A stretch of 8,352 bases of DNA. It comes from Helicobacteraceae bacterium (GTDB lineage: Bacteria > Campylobacterota > Campylobacteria > Campylobacterales > SZUA-545). Shown one piece after another: positions 1 to 5,900 of this stretch. The notes below the pieces were generated by a model. That model made no database searches, was not told the origin of the DNA, and saw nothing but the letters and a program-made list of their open reading frames with translations. The translations under genes and the position numbers were made by a program. Positions within the stretch are counted from its first letter, which is position 1, and every line of letters starts with the position of its first letter. The stretch spans positions 1 to 8,352 of the forward strand of contig JAISRI010000085.1 in the NCBI GenBank assembly GCA_031273735.1. Direction: 5' to 3'.

Positions 1-105
1 AAGAGATCGACCGAAGGACTTTCGTGTCAGGCGCTTTTGCTTTTTATTATTGCAATACTATGTCTCGGCGTGATAGTTTCTTTTTATTCTATTTTAATAA
101 GCTAA
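1..105 (+). CDS. C-terminal end of a membrane protein (5' end outside window)
   Basis: The first reading frame is open from base 1 to a TAA at 103-105 and gives 34 residues. The first eleven or so are polar (KRSTEGLSCQ), and the rest is one strongly hydrophobic stretch (ALLLFIIAILCLGVIVSFY) followed by four residues, which looks like a last transmembrane helix. The next gene begins 13 bases after the stop, so the two are probably co-transcribed. The family cannot be told from so short a tail. That it is coding is inferred from the membrane-helix composition and the tight spacing to the next gene. Confidence 0.5.
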   Translation, partial: KRSTEGLSCQALLLFIIAILCLGVIVSFYSILIS

Positions 106-118
106 CCAATATAAAATA

Positions 119-634
119 GTGAACCAAATGGATCAAGAAATAAACCCTGTAAAGAAAACTTCTATTAAATCTAAGATGGTCGGCTACATATTTATTATAT
201 TTTTATTGACTATACAACTATTATATCCGTGTTCTATCAAAAAAGCCTATTTAGCTCTTATAAACGGACAAACGATAGAGTTAGAACAATATACCGTCAG
301 TATCCCTTTTCCTGAATGGTTTATCTCCAAACGCGAGACTGGCGCTTATACGATTATGCCCGACTTTAACAATAAAGCGTTTATCATCGTCGATCACGAC
401 GTTGTAGAAAATCCCAATAACGCGCCGACGGAATGCGATTTCACAAGCCTCGCTATTAAAAAGTATGCGCAAATTGAAGGAAGAGAGCTCGATTGTAAAG
501 AAGGAGAAACTAAGTTTTTATTGTTTTTATCAAACGACGGATATTTTTTGTTTCTTTCGATTCCAGATCGCGACGATCAAGAGCTTATGAAAAAATATGA
601 ACTACTCCTTAACTCCGTTAAAAAGAAACCTTAA
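119..634 (+). CDS. Unknown single-pass membrane-anchored protein, 171 aa
   Basis: I do not recognise this protein. It begins with about 20 polar, lysine-rich residues, then has one hydrophobic segment (about residues 21-38, VGYIFIIFLLTIQLLYPC). About 130 mostly soluble residues follow, probably outside the cytoplasmic membrane. That part is acidic to mixed, with beta-like patches (YTVSIPFPEWF near 58-68, KFLLFLSNDGYFLFLSIP near 132-149). Cysteines at about 38, 106 and 126 could form a disulfide between the last two if the domain is exported; this is inference. The listed start is GTG at 119. An in-frame ATG at 128 is equally possible, and neither has a clear Shine-Dalgarno. It follows the membrane-protein tail ending at 105 and probably shares its transcript. 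The base composition is AT-richer than the housekeeping genes in the window. A surface or partner protein is possible, but no function is claimed. Confidence 0.7.
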   Translation: MNQMDQEINPVKKTSIKSKMVGYIFIIFLLTIQLLYPCSIKKAYLALINGQTIELEQYTVSIPFPEWFISKRETGAYTIMPDFNNKAFIIVDHDVVENPNNAPTECDFTSLAIKKYAQIEGRELDCKEGETKFLLFLSNDGYFLFLSIPDRDDQELMKKYELLLNSVKKKP

Positions 635-764
635 TGCGTAAAAACCTTTATTCTTTTCTAAAACCTATAACAAATTAGAGCTTTCATTGATCGTTGGCGA
701 CGGCTACAACTTAGGTTCTAACGCAGGAGCGTTTATAAACGCGCTCATATTTCTATATCGCTAA
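634..764 (+). pseudogene. Possible decayed or frameshifted small ORF
   Basis: The stop of the preceding gene overlaps an ATG (TAATG, 632-636), a usual sign of translational coupling. That ATG frame runs only 14 codons (MRKNLYSFLKPITN) to a TAG at 676-678. A second frame, open from 642 to a TAA at 762-764, carries a more protein-like stretch (KTYNKLELSLIVGDGYN, then hydrophobic FINALIFLYR). One base of frame change near the AAA run at 660-663 would join them into a protein of about 43 residues. Its end overlaps the 3' end of dapE on the other strand. The piece is short and may be chance. Confidence 0.2.
729..742. repeat. Perfect 14-bp palindrome beside the dapE stop
   Basis: GCGTTTATAAACGC reads the same on both strands and begins two bases past the dapE stop codon. 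As RNA it could form a hairpin only after opening the central bases, and no T-run follows on either strand. It is therefore not a convincing intrinsic terminator; it may be a weak one, a protein site or chance. Confidence 0.35.
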
Positions 765-1863
765 TCCGCTTTATAAGATCGCTAAAAATTAACGTTAAAC
801 TTTCAATCTCCGCGATAGAAACGCTTTCGTTCGCCGCGTGAATTAGATCGTTGATTACTCCAAACTCCGCTACGGCTATTTTATGCGCGGCGAAAAATCG
901 CGCGTCGCTTGTGCCGCCGCTTGTAGATAGTTTAGGCGAAGCGCCAGTATGTTTTTTGATAGATTCGCTAAGCGCTTCGATCAATCTTTCGTCGCGATTT
1001 ATAAATGCGTTAGAACTCGTTTTGATAGATAACTCATACCCATCTATCGCGGCGGTTTTCAGCGCATTTTGCGTAAAGTTTTTTACCGCCGTTTCGTCCG
1101 TTAGCGTAGAGTTTCTAACGTTAAACATAAGGCGGACGTTTGAGGGCGTTAGATTGCTCTTTTCGTAGCCGCCGCGAACATCGCTTATAATCAAGCGCGA
1201 AGGCGCAAAATGATCGTCGCCGGAATCTAGCGTCGCGCCGCTGATTATCGGTAGCAAACGACCCAATTTATCGATAGGATTATCGATTTTTTCAGGATAG
1301 GCGATATGCCCGCTTTTTCCTAAAATTGTAAGCGTCGCGTTGATTGAGCCGCGCCTGCCAATTTTAATCGCGTCGCCAAAAACTCTTTCGCAAGTAGGTT
1401 CCGCTACGATCGCAAAATCGGGAAGTTCGCCGCGATCCTTAAGAATGTCTAAAACCGCTCTTGTTCCCCAAATCGCGTCGCCCTCCTCGTCGCTCGTTAA
1501 AAGGATCGAGAGTCTTCCGTCGTAAGGCGTTAGCGCGCATGCCGCCGCAAAAGCCGCTACGCCCGCTTTCATATCCTGCGCGCCCCGCCCGACAATGCGC
1601 CCATCTTTTTCGATCGGCTTAAACGGATCGCCGAACCACCCATCGCCGCTAGGCACAACGTCAATATGCCCCGCAAAGCACAGGCGCGGTTTGTTCGCCG
1701 AGCCGTCGCGGGTAAGCGCCAAATTGGATACGCCGTTAATATCGAAGCGCTCCGACTTAAAATCTCGCAGAGCGTTTGCCACGACCGCGAACGCGCCCGC
1801 TTCGTTTGGCGTAACGCTTTGGCGGGCGATCAGCTCTTTGAGCAGTTTGAGGGCTAAATCCAT
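745..1863 (-). CDS. dapE: Succinyl-diaminopimelate desuccinylase
   Basis: Cytoplasmic two-zinc M20-family hydrolase that turns N-succinyl-LL-2,6-diaminopimelate into LL-diaminopimelate and succinate, in the succinylase route to lysine and peptidoglycan diaminopimelate. At 372 residues it is close to the usual 375-380. Motifs are all present and in order: FAGHIDVVP (62-71) with zinc ligand His66 and Asp68, GRGAQDMKAG (92-101) with bridging Asp97, SDEEGD (124-129) with catalytic Glu126 and ligand Glu127, VAEPT (153-157) with ligand Glu155, GRRG (169-172), GHIAYP (185-190) in the dimerisation domain, STSGGTSDAR (313-322), and IHAANE (341-346) with ligand His342. The ATG start has a well-placed AGGAG (1869-1873, minus strand) five bases upstream. 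It lies alone on the minus strand between two plus-strand genes. A perfect 14-base palindrome (729-742) sits just past its stop, without a T-run. Confidence 0.97.
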   Translation of the reverse strand: MDLALKLLKELIARQSVTPNEAGAFAVVANALRDFKSERFDINGVSNLALTRDGSANKPRLCFAGHIDVVPSGDGWFGDPFKPIEKDGRIVGRGAQDMKAGVAAFAAACALTPYDGRLSILLTSDEEGDAIWGTRAVLDILKDRGELPDFAIVAEPTCERVFGDAIKIGRRGSINATLTILGKSGHIAYPEKIDNPIDKLGRLLPIISGATLDSGDDHFAPSRLIISDVRGGYEKSNLTPSNVRLMFNVRNSTLTDETAVKNFTQNALKTAAIDGYELSIKTSSNAFINRDERLIEALSESIKKHTGASPKLSTSGGTSDARFFAAHKIAVAEFGVINDLIHAANESVSIAEIESLTLIFSDLIKRISDIEI

Positions 1864-1868
1864 AAAAA

Positions 1869-1873
1869 CTCCT
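1869..1873 (-). promoter_or_regulatory. Ribosome binding site of dapE
   Basis: AGGAG on the minus strand ends five bases before the ATG at 1861-1863 and fixes that start. A candidate -10 box for the same transcript (TATATT, minus strand, 1887-1892) would give a leader of about 20 bases, but it has no recognisable -35 and is only suggestive. Confidence 0.6.
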
Positions 1874-1902
1874 ATTTTTCCAAGAAAATATACCTAATTT
1901 TG

Positions 1903-1908
1903 TAGAAT
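1903..1908 (+). promoter_or_regulatory. Candidate -10 box of the 1907-2542 gene
   Basis: TAGAAT lies in the context TGTAGAATGC after an AT-rich stretch, as in Campylobacterota sigma-70 promoters, which often lack a -35 box. The same TAGAATGC string occurs before pyrG (3806-3813). If used, transcription would begin near 1914-1916, overlapping the two candidate start codons (1907 and 1916) of the gene. Confidence 0.4.
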
Positions 1909-2542
1909 GCGCCTAATGAGATATGAAGTAATCAGGCGATTGACCCAAGAGGAATCGGATTTTTTACTCGGCAAACAGTATATTTCGTTGTCGGCAAAAG
2001 GGACTGGCAAAGAAAGCGGCGCTCTTATCGAGGAACTAAAAAACTATCTGCGGCAAGGCTACGCGGAAGGCGATAAAGCGAAGTTTTACGACTTTTTGAT
2101 CGAGCTATGCAGTTTAACTTTTTTGCTATACAAATGGGGTGCGCTTTTGTTTCATCTCGAACAAGGGGCTTTTGGCGACTGGGTATTAACGATCGAGGTT
2201 GAAGGCAGAAGCGCGATCGCAATTGAAAATAACGGCGCTTTGATTCTTGAAACGATAGATAACGGCGAGATTTTATTTCGCTCCGATCACAATCAAAAAA
2301 GCGCGTTATTCTCCGTTCTTTTAACGCTTATGTTAAAGCGAACGGCGCTTGAGATTTTATCGTTTGAAAAAGATTCGCAAAAGTTTGACGGAAATCATAT
2401 ATCTTTTAACGTCGATCGCAAGGAAGCCCAAGCGGATCAGATAGAATGGATTAAGGTCGAATTTTTTAGATACAAGAAAAGATTAGACGATTTGCAAAAA
2501 CTATTTATCGATAATTTTGGACGACCGAACGGCGTACTCTAA
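1907..2542 (+). CDS. Unknown cytoplasmic protein, 211 aa
   Basis: I do not recognise a family. The protein has no signal peptide or membrane helix and is rich in charged residues. It begins with a helical, charged part (RLTQEESDF near 11-19, and EELKNYLRQGYAEGDKAKFY near 42-61). A more hydrophobic centre follows (LCSLTFLLYKWGALLFHL, about 67-84), then beta-like strands (WVLTIEVEGRSAIAIENNGA, about 91-110) and a lysine-rich helical C-terminus (EFFRYKKRLDDLQKLFIDNF). The long frame with matching codon use supports it as a real gene. Starts at ATG 1907 or ATG 1916 both lack a Shine-Dalgarno, and a -10-like TAGAAT overlaps the first, so 1916 is the likelier one, perhaps on an almost leaderless message. 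It is divergent from dapE, and its stop overlaps by four bases the stop of the lipid A acyltransferase gene on the other strand. Confidence 0.75.
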   Translation: MRLMRYEVIRRLTQEESDFLLGKQYISLSAKGTGKESGALIEELKNYLRQGYAEGDKAKFYDFLIELCSLTFLLYKWGALLFHLEQGAFGDWVLTIEVEGRSAIAIENNGALILETIDNGEILFRSDHNQKSALFSVLLTLMLKRTALEILSFEKDSQKFDGNHISFNVDRKEAQADQIEWIKVEFFRYKKRLDDLQKLFIDNFGRPNGVL

Positions 2543-3429
2543 TCGTAGAAGCCTTTGATCTCGCGTTTAACTCGCTTATGAAACCAGAAATACTCTTCGG
2601 GATTGCGCTCGATCGCGCTTTGTAAACTTAACGCTTCAAGTTTTGTCATACGCTTTATATCCGCCTCTTTTTCGGCGCTTGAATCGCAACGCAACGGCTG
2701 TGAAAAGAAAAGGGTATAGCTTTTGAAATCTTCCGTCGTTATGTAACACGGAATAACGATCGCGCCAAAACTTTTGGCTAGTCTCGACGCGCTATCAAAC
2801 CATATCAGATCGCGATCGAATAGTTTAACTTTTGCGCCGCTCCGCGCCGATTGATCCGATAAAAAGCCTATGATCTTGTCGTCTTTTAGCGCTCTAGCAA
2901 TCGATCGCATAGCGCCTTTTTTATCGATTACCTCTAAACCCGAAGCCTCTCTATATCTTTTAAGCTCCGCGCTTAAACGCGGCGAGTTTTCCAGCTTTTG
3001 ACCGATCGTAACAAAGGGACGGTAAACGGCGCAAATATATTGCGCGATTAGCTCCCAATAGCCGTAATGCGCGGTTAATAAGATAATCTTTTCGCCCTTT
3101 TCGATCGCCTCTAGCAAAAAAACCTCATTTTCAACCTTTACGATCGATTTAAGAGTCTCTTTATCGCGCTTGCGCGATCGCAGTAGATCAAAAAGATAAT
3201 TCGCGAAACGCAAATAGATCGCTTTAGCGATTTTTTTTCGCTCTGAAGCGCTATAGCGATCGCCTAAAAAATAATCCAAGTTTTTATGGATAATTCTTGT
3301 GTGCTTGCGATCGACAAAATAGGCAAAACGCGCTAAACAAAAGGCGAAAGAGCGGATTGCAAAAAGCGGTAAAATTCGTAAGAAACTTCGTAAAGATAAA
3401 AAGCCAAAATATATTAAACAATCTATCAA
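2539..3429 (-). CDS. Lipid A biosynthesis acyltransferase, LpxL/HtrB family
   Basis: Inner-membrane enzyme that adds a secondary (late) acyl chain from acyl-ACP to a Kdo-lipid A precursor. The hallmark catalytic motif HX4E is clear: HYGYWE, His at residue 121 and Glu at 126 counted from the start chosen here. Other family features are the hydrophobic N-terminal segment (IYFGFLSLRSFLRILPLFAI), the QKLENSPRLSAELKRYREA region, GFLSDQSARSG, and the C-terminal PEEYFWFHKRVK that matches the usual PEQYxWxHxRxK. The product is about 296 residues, a normal length. Start choice: TTG at 3429 has GGAG (3436-3439) six bases upstream. The longer form from TTG at 3441 would contain that GGAG and has no ribosome site of its own. 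A hairpin terminator lies directly upstream, so the gene may have its own promoter or depend on read-through from rpsU. The motifs do not settle LpxL versus LpxM type. Confidence 0.93.
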   Translation of the reverse strand: MIDCLIYFGFLSLRSFLRILPLFAIRSFAFCLARFAYFVDRKHTRIIHKNLDYFLGDRYSASERKKIAKAIYLRFANYLFDLLRSRKRDKETLKSIVKVENEVFLLEAIEKGEKIILLTAHYGYWELIAQYICAVYRPFVTIGQKLENSPRLSAELKRYREASGLEVIDKKGAMRSIARALKDDKIIGFLSDQSARSGAKVKLFDRDLIWFDSASRLAKSFGAIVIPCYITTEDFKSYTLFFSQPLRCDSSAEKEADIKRMTKLEALSLQSAIERNPEEYFWFHKRVKREIKGFYD

Positions 3430-3435
3430 ATCAAA

Positions 3436-3439
3436 CTCC
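3436..3439 (-). promoter_or_regulatory. Ribosome binding site that sets the acyltransferase start
   Basis: GGAG on the minus strand is six bases before the TTG at 3427-3429. This argues for initiation there and against the upstream in-frame TTG at 3439-3441. No ATG or GTG is available nearby in this frame. Confidence 0.5.
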
Positions 3440-3470
3440 AAATAAATAAAGACGCGGCAAACGCCGCGCC
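3440..3470 (-). terminator. Intrinsic terminator of rpsU
   Basis: On the minus strand, 3470 to 3451 gives an 8-base-pair stem (GGCGCGGC with GCCGCGTC, one G-U pair) around a GTTT loop. It is followed at once by the T-rich TTTATTTATTT (3450-3440). It begins ten bases after the rpsU stop. The T-run almost touches the ribosome site of the next gene. Confidence 0.8.
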
Positions 3471-3480
3471 TTTTAACGCG

Positions 3481-3693
3481 CTAGAGCCTAGACTCGTAAC
3501 GCCGCGTCATATAGAGCCGTTTGAGCTGTTTTTTGCGAGAGGCGATCTTGCGTTTTTTCTTTTTTTCCACGTTGGATTCAAAGTTTTTGCGCGCCCTCGA
3601 TTCGGTAACGATCAGATTGCGATCGACCTGTTTCTTGAAGCGGCGATACGCCTCTTCAAAGGATTCATTTTCTCTTACTTTTACGCCCGGCAT
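3481..3693 (-). CDS. rpsU: 30S ribosomal protein S21
   Basis: Small basic protein of the 30S subunit that lies near the anti-Shine-Dalgarno end of 16S rRNA and helps start translation. All 70 residues are seen: MPGVKVRENESFEEAYRRFK at the N-terminus, then KKQVDRNLIVTESRARKNFE, a lysine run (KKKKRK at about 44-49) and the C-terminal LKRLYMTRRYESRL. These match the S21 family closely, and the 70-residue length and RRYESRL end recall Campylobacterota. The ATG start has GGGTGAT (3699-3705, minus strand) upstream. It is divergent from pyrG and ends at its own terminator. Confidence 0.97.
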   Translation of the reverse strand: MPGVKVRENESFEEAYRRFKKQVDRNLIVTESRARKNFESNVEKKKKRKIASRKKQLKRLYMTRRYESRL

Positions 3694-3772
3694 TAAATAT
3701 CACCCGCTTTCAGCCAATTTTTTCGCCCGCAAAAGCCGCTTTTAAGCCGCCTTGCTTGGTTTTGACCCGCGT

Positions 3773-3778
3773 ATGTTA
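3773..3778 (-). promoter_or_regulatory. Candidate -10 box for rpsU
   Basis: TAACAT on the minus strand sits in the context TTTTTTGCTAACAT, which closely resembles the strong TTTTTGCTATAAT promoter at 6941-6953. It would give a leader of about 70 bases. No -35 is visible, so this is weak support. Confidence 0.3.
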
Positions 3779-3805
3779 GCAAAAAAGGCTTAATCGCTTC
3801 TTGGC

Positions 3806-3811
3806 TAGAAT
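3806..3811 (+). promoter_or_regulatory. Candidate -10 box for pyrG
   Basis: TAGAAT in the context GGCTAGAATGC stands about 40 bases before the pyrG ATG. Transcription would begin near 3818 and leave a leader of about 30 bases. There is no clear -35 and no obvious C-run attenuator of the kind known for pyrG in Gram-positive bacteria. Confidence 0.4.
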
Positions 3812-3849
3812 GCTTACCTTCATAAAAAGTTAGAAAAGTTTAGGCGAAA

Positions 3850-5517
3850 ATGACCAACTATATCGTGGTAACGGGCGGCGTGCTTTCAAGTCTCGGCAAA
3901 GGCGTAACTAGCGCGAGCGTGGCGGCGCTCCTTAGAAACGCCAACCTAAACGTGTCTATGCTTAAAATCGACCCGTATATCAACGTCGACCCTGGCACGA
4001 TGAGCCCGCTCGAACACGGCGAGGTTTTCGTAACCGCCGACGGCGGCGAAACCGATTTAGACATTGGACATTACGAGCGTTTTATCAACTCCACGCTTTC
4101 AAAACGCAACAATTTCACGACGGGACAGGTCTATCAAACCGTGATCGAAAGAGAGCGGCGCGGCGACTACCTAGGCAAAACGATACAAGTCGTGCCGCAT
4201 ATCGCCGACGAAATTATCCGCAGGATCAAGGCGGCGGGAAAGGATACGGATGTTCTTGTCGTGGAGCTTGGCGGGACGGTAGGCGACATCGAGGGGTTGC
4301 CGTTTTACGAGGCGATCAGGCAACTAAAACATAGACTTAAAAGCAAGGTTTTTAATATCCACGTAACTTTAATACCATATTTAGCCGTAGCGGACGAGCT
4401 AAAAACAAAGCCGACGCAACACTCCGTGCAAGAGCTTAGGCGAATTGGCATAGCGCCCGATATGCTTGTGCTAAGAAGCGAAAAGCCAATTCCAAGAGAG
4501 ATGAAAAGAAAATTAAGCGAAGCGTGCGACGTAGAACCCGATAGCGTAATCGAAGCGATAGACGCTAAAAGCGTTTATGAAATGCCGCTTAGATTTTTCG
4601 AGGACGGGCTATTAAAACCGATCGCAAAAGCGTTTGAATTAGACGATCTAAAACCCGATTTACGCGATTGGAAAAAACTTGTTAAACGTATTTTGGAGCC
4701 TTCCAAAGAGGTAGTAGTGGCTTTTGTGGGCAAGTATTTAGAGTTAAAAGAGAGTTATAAATCGCTGATTGAAGCGCTTATCCACGCGGGGGCGCATTGC
4801 GACGCAAAAATAAAATTAAAGTGGATCGACAGCGAAGTTTTTGAAAACGCAAGCCAAATAGAGGGCGAAAAAGCGTTGAAAAATTGCGACGCGATCTTAG
4901 TGCCGGGCGGTTTTGGAAGTCGCGGCGTGGAAGGCAAGATAAAAGCGATCAGGTTTGCGCGGGAAAACCGCAAGGTATTTTTAGGAATCTGTCTTGGATT
5001 GCAATTAGCGATGATCGAGTTTGCGCGAAACGTTTTACATATAGAAAACGCCAATTCGCAAGAGTTTGACAAGGATACAAAAGAGCCGATCGTATATCTG
5101 ATAGACGAGTTTATCGATCGGAGCGGAGGAAAGCAGATTCGCACTCATCAAAGCCCGCTTGGAGGCACAATGCGGCTTGGCGAATACGAGTGCAATCTTA
5201 AAGCCAATACGCGCCTTGCAAAGGCTTACGGCGCTACGGAAAAAATATATGAAAGACATCGCCACCGCTACGAAGCGAACGGCGAATATAGAGATCGTTT
5301 TGAAAATGCGGGTTTGATCGTATGCGGCGAGGCAAAAGGGCTAATAGAGGCGATCGAACTGCGCGATCATCCTTGGTTTGTAGGCGTGCAGTTTCACCCG
5401 GAATTCACTAGCCGTTTGCAAAATCCAAACCGCGTTATTTTAGCCTTTATAGAAAACGCGCTAAAACAGAAATCAAACTTTACGCCAATTCAAGAAAATC
5501 CCGCGCCCAAAGTATAG
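3850..5517 (+). CDS. pyrG: CTP synthase (glutamine hydrolysing)
   Basis: Makes CTP from UTP, ATP and glutamine, the last step of pyrimidine nucleotide synthesis; acts in the cytoplasm as a tetramer. It has 555 residues, against about 545 in Escherichia coli. The N-terminal synthetase domain (1 to about 270) has the nucleotide loop GGVLSSLGKGVTSAS (9-23), DPYINVDPGTMSPLEHGEVF (41-60), the metal ligands Asp71 in TDLDIGHYERF and Glu139 in ELGGTVGDIEG, and the KTKPTQHSVQELR segment (185-197). The class I glutamine amidotransferase domain (about 287-540) has the oxyanion region PGGFGSRG (352-359), the nucleophile Cys381 in FLGICLGLQLA, and His516/Glu518 in GVQFHPEFTSR. The ATG has only a weak AGG (3842-3844) upstream. 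The gene is divergent from rpsU and is followed after 13 bases by small accessory genes, with no terminator between. The last 12 or so residues are a loose tail. Confidence 0.98.
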   Translation: MTNYIVVTGGVLSSLGKGVTSASVAALLRNANLNVSMLKIDPYINVDPGTMSPLEHGEVFVTADGGETDLDIGHYERFINSTLSKRNNFTTGQVYQTVIERERRGDYLGKTIQVVPHIADEIIRRIKAAGKDTDVLVVELGGTVGDIEGLPFYEAIRQLKHRLKSKVFNIHVTLIPYLAVADELKTKPTQHSVQELRRIGIAPDMLVLRSEKPIPREMKRKLSEACDVEPDSVIEAIDAKSVYEMPLRFFEDGLLKPIAKAFELDDLKPDLRDWKKLVKRILEPSKEVVVAFVGKYLELKESYKSLIEALIHAGAHCDAKIKLKWIDSEVFENASQIEGEKALKNCDAILVPGGFGSRGVEGKIKAIRFARENRKVFLGICLGLQLAMIEFARNVLHIENANSQEFDKDTKEPIVYLIDEFIDRSGGKQIRTHQSPLGGTMRLGEYECNLKANTRLAKAYGATEKIYERHRHRYEANGEYRDRFENAGLIVCGEAKGLIEAIELRDHPWFVGVQFHPEFTSRLQNPNRVILAFIENALKQKSNFTPIQENPAPKV

Positions 5518-5584
5518 AGAGGATATATCTACGAACCGCGTTAAAAGAGCTTATGTTCCAAAAGAACAAAGATTTTATGCAGAT

Positions 5585-5848
5585 ATGGATAACGAGCGCC
5601 CATTTGACGAAAATATTGTGCTACTATCAAAAACCGACGAGATCATAGGATTTAACGGGCAAATTAAAAAAATAGCCGAAGGGGATTATGTTTTTTTATA
5701 CATGGATATAGGAGAGGGCGATTATGTTTTTTCCGAAGGAATTGTTATAAAAAATCCTTATCTATCAGATTATCCAATATGCAAATGGTGTTGTAAGTTA
5801 TTATATGGCATCGAATATATGTCCGCCTATCAGGCTTCTTTTGAATAA
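5585..5848 (+). CDS. Unknown small protein (87 aa; perhaps 105 aa from a non-standard ACG start)
   Basis: I do not recognise the family with certainty. From the ATG at 5585 the product has 87 residues: an acidic N-terminus (MDNERPFDENIVLLSKTDEI), two similar EGDYVFLYMDIGEGDYVFSE stretches with repeated GDYVF (about 33-37 and 45-49), EGIVIKNPY, and a KWCCKLLYGIEYMSAYQ end with paired cysteines. The frame stays open upstream and reads NRVKRAYVPKEQRFYAD before the ATG. A good AGAGAGGA (5516-5523) lies seven bases before an in-frame ACG at 5531, exactly where a start would be expected. The ATG at 5585 has no ribosome site. The size, composition and neighbours fit a small immunity-type protein, but that is inference. 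It is co-directional with pyrG and its TAA overlaps the next ATG. Confidence 0.55.
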   Translation: MDNERPFDENIVLLSKTDEIIGFNGQIKKIAEGDYVFLYMDIGEGDYVFSEGIVIKNPYLSDYPICKWCCKLLYGIEYMSAYQASFE

Positions 5849-5898
5849 TGAACAGACTAAAAAAAATTCTTAGGGGAAAACGGCTGGAGCTATAGCCG
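5848..5898 (+). other. Coupled start, frame break and hairpin at the 5' end of the 5901-6473 gene
   Basis: TAATG (5846-5850) joins the stop of the 5585 gene to an ATG at 5848. That frame gives 15 codons (MNRLKKILRGKRLEL) and stops at 5893-5895. The long frame downstream is open from 5874, just after a stop at 5871-5873, so the change of frame must fall in the GGGGAAAA at 5873-5880. That string contains a G-GGA-AAA heptamer in the right phase for a -1 slip, and a 5-bp hairpin (CGGCT/AGCCG, 5881-5898) follows directly. Joined, the protein would be about 208 residues and continue GKTAGAIAALRHNI. It could be a one-base loss or a programmed shift. Confidence 0.45.
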
Positions 5899-5900
5899 CC

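Noticed and set aside
729..742. Palindrome as intrinsic terminator of dapE
   Set aside because: It is AT-rich in its centre and followed by no T-run on the minus strand; kept only as a palindrome.
851..1168. 105-codon plus-strand frame and others opposite dapE
   Set aside because: They mirror conserved dapE codons on the other strand and have no ribosome site or recognisable protein features.
3694..3849. Possible riboswitch or structured leader between rpsU and pyrG
   Set aside because: Only a short direct repeat (AAGCCGC) is seen; there is no known riboswitch core and no C-run attenuator before pyrG.
4755..5144. 129-codon minus-strand frame
   Set aside because: It lies wholly within pyrG, which has all its active-site motifs in this region; the frame is a shadow of biased codon use.
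5859..5866. A8 run as the site of the frame change in the 5848 gene
   Set aside because: Adding one A there would run into the TAG at 5871-5873, so the frame change must lie after it, in the GGGGAAAA at 5873-5880.
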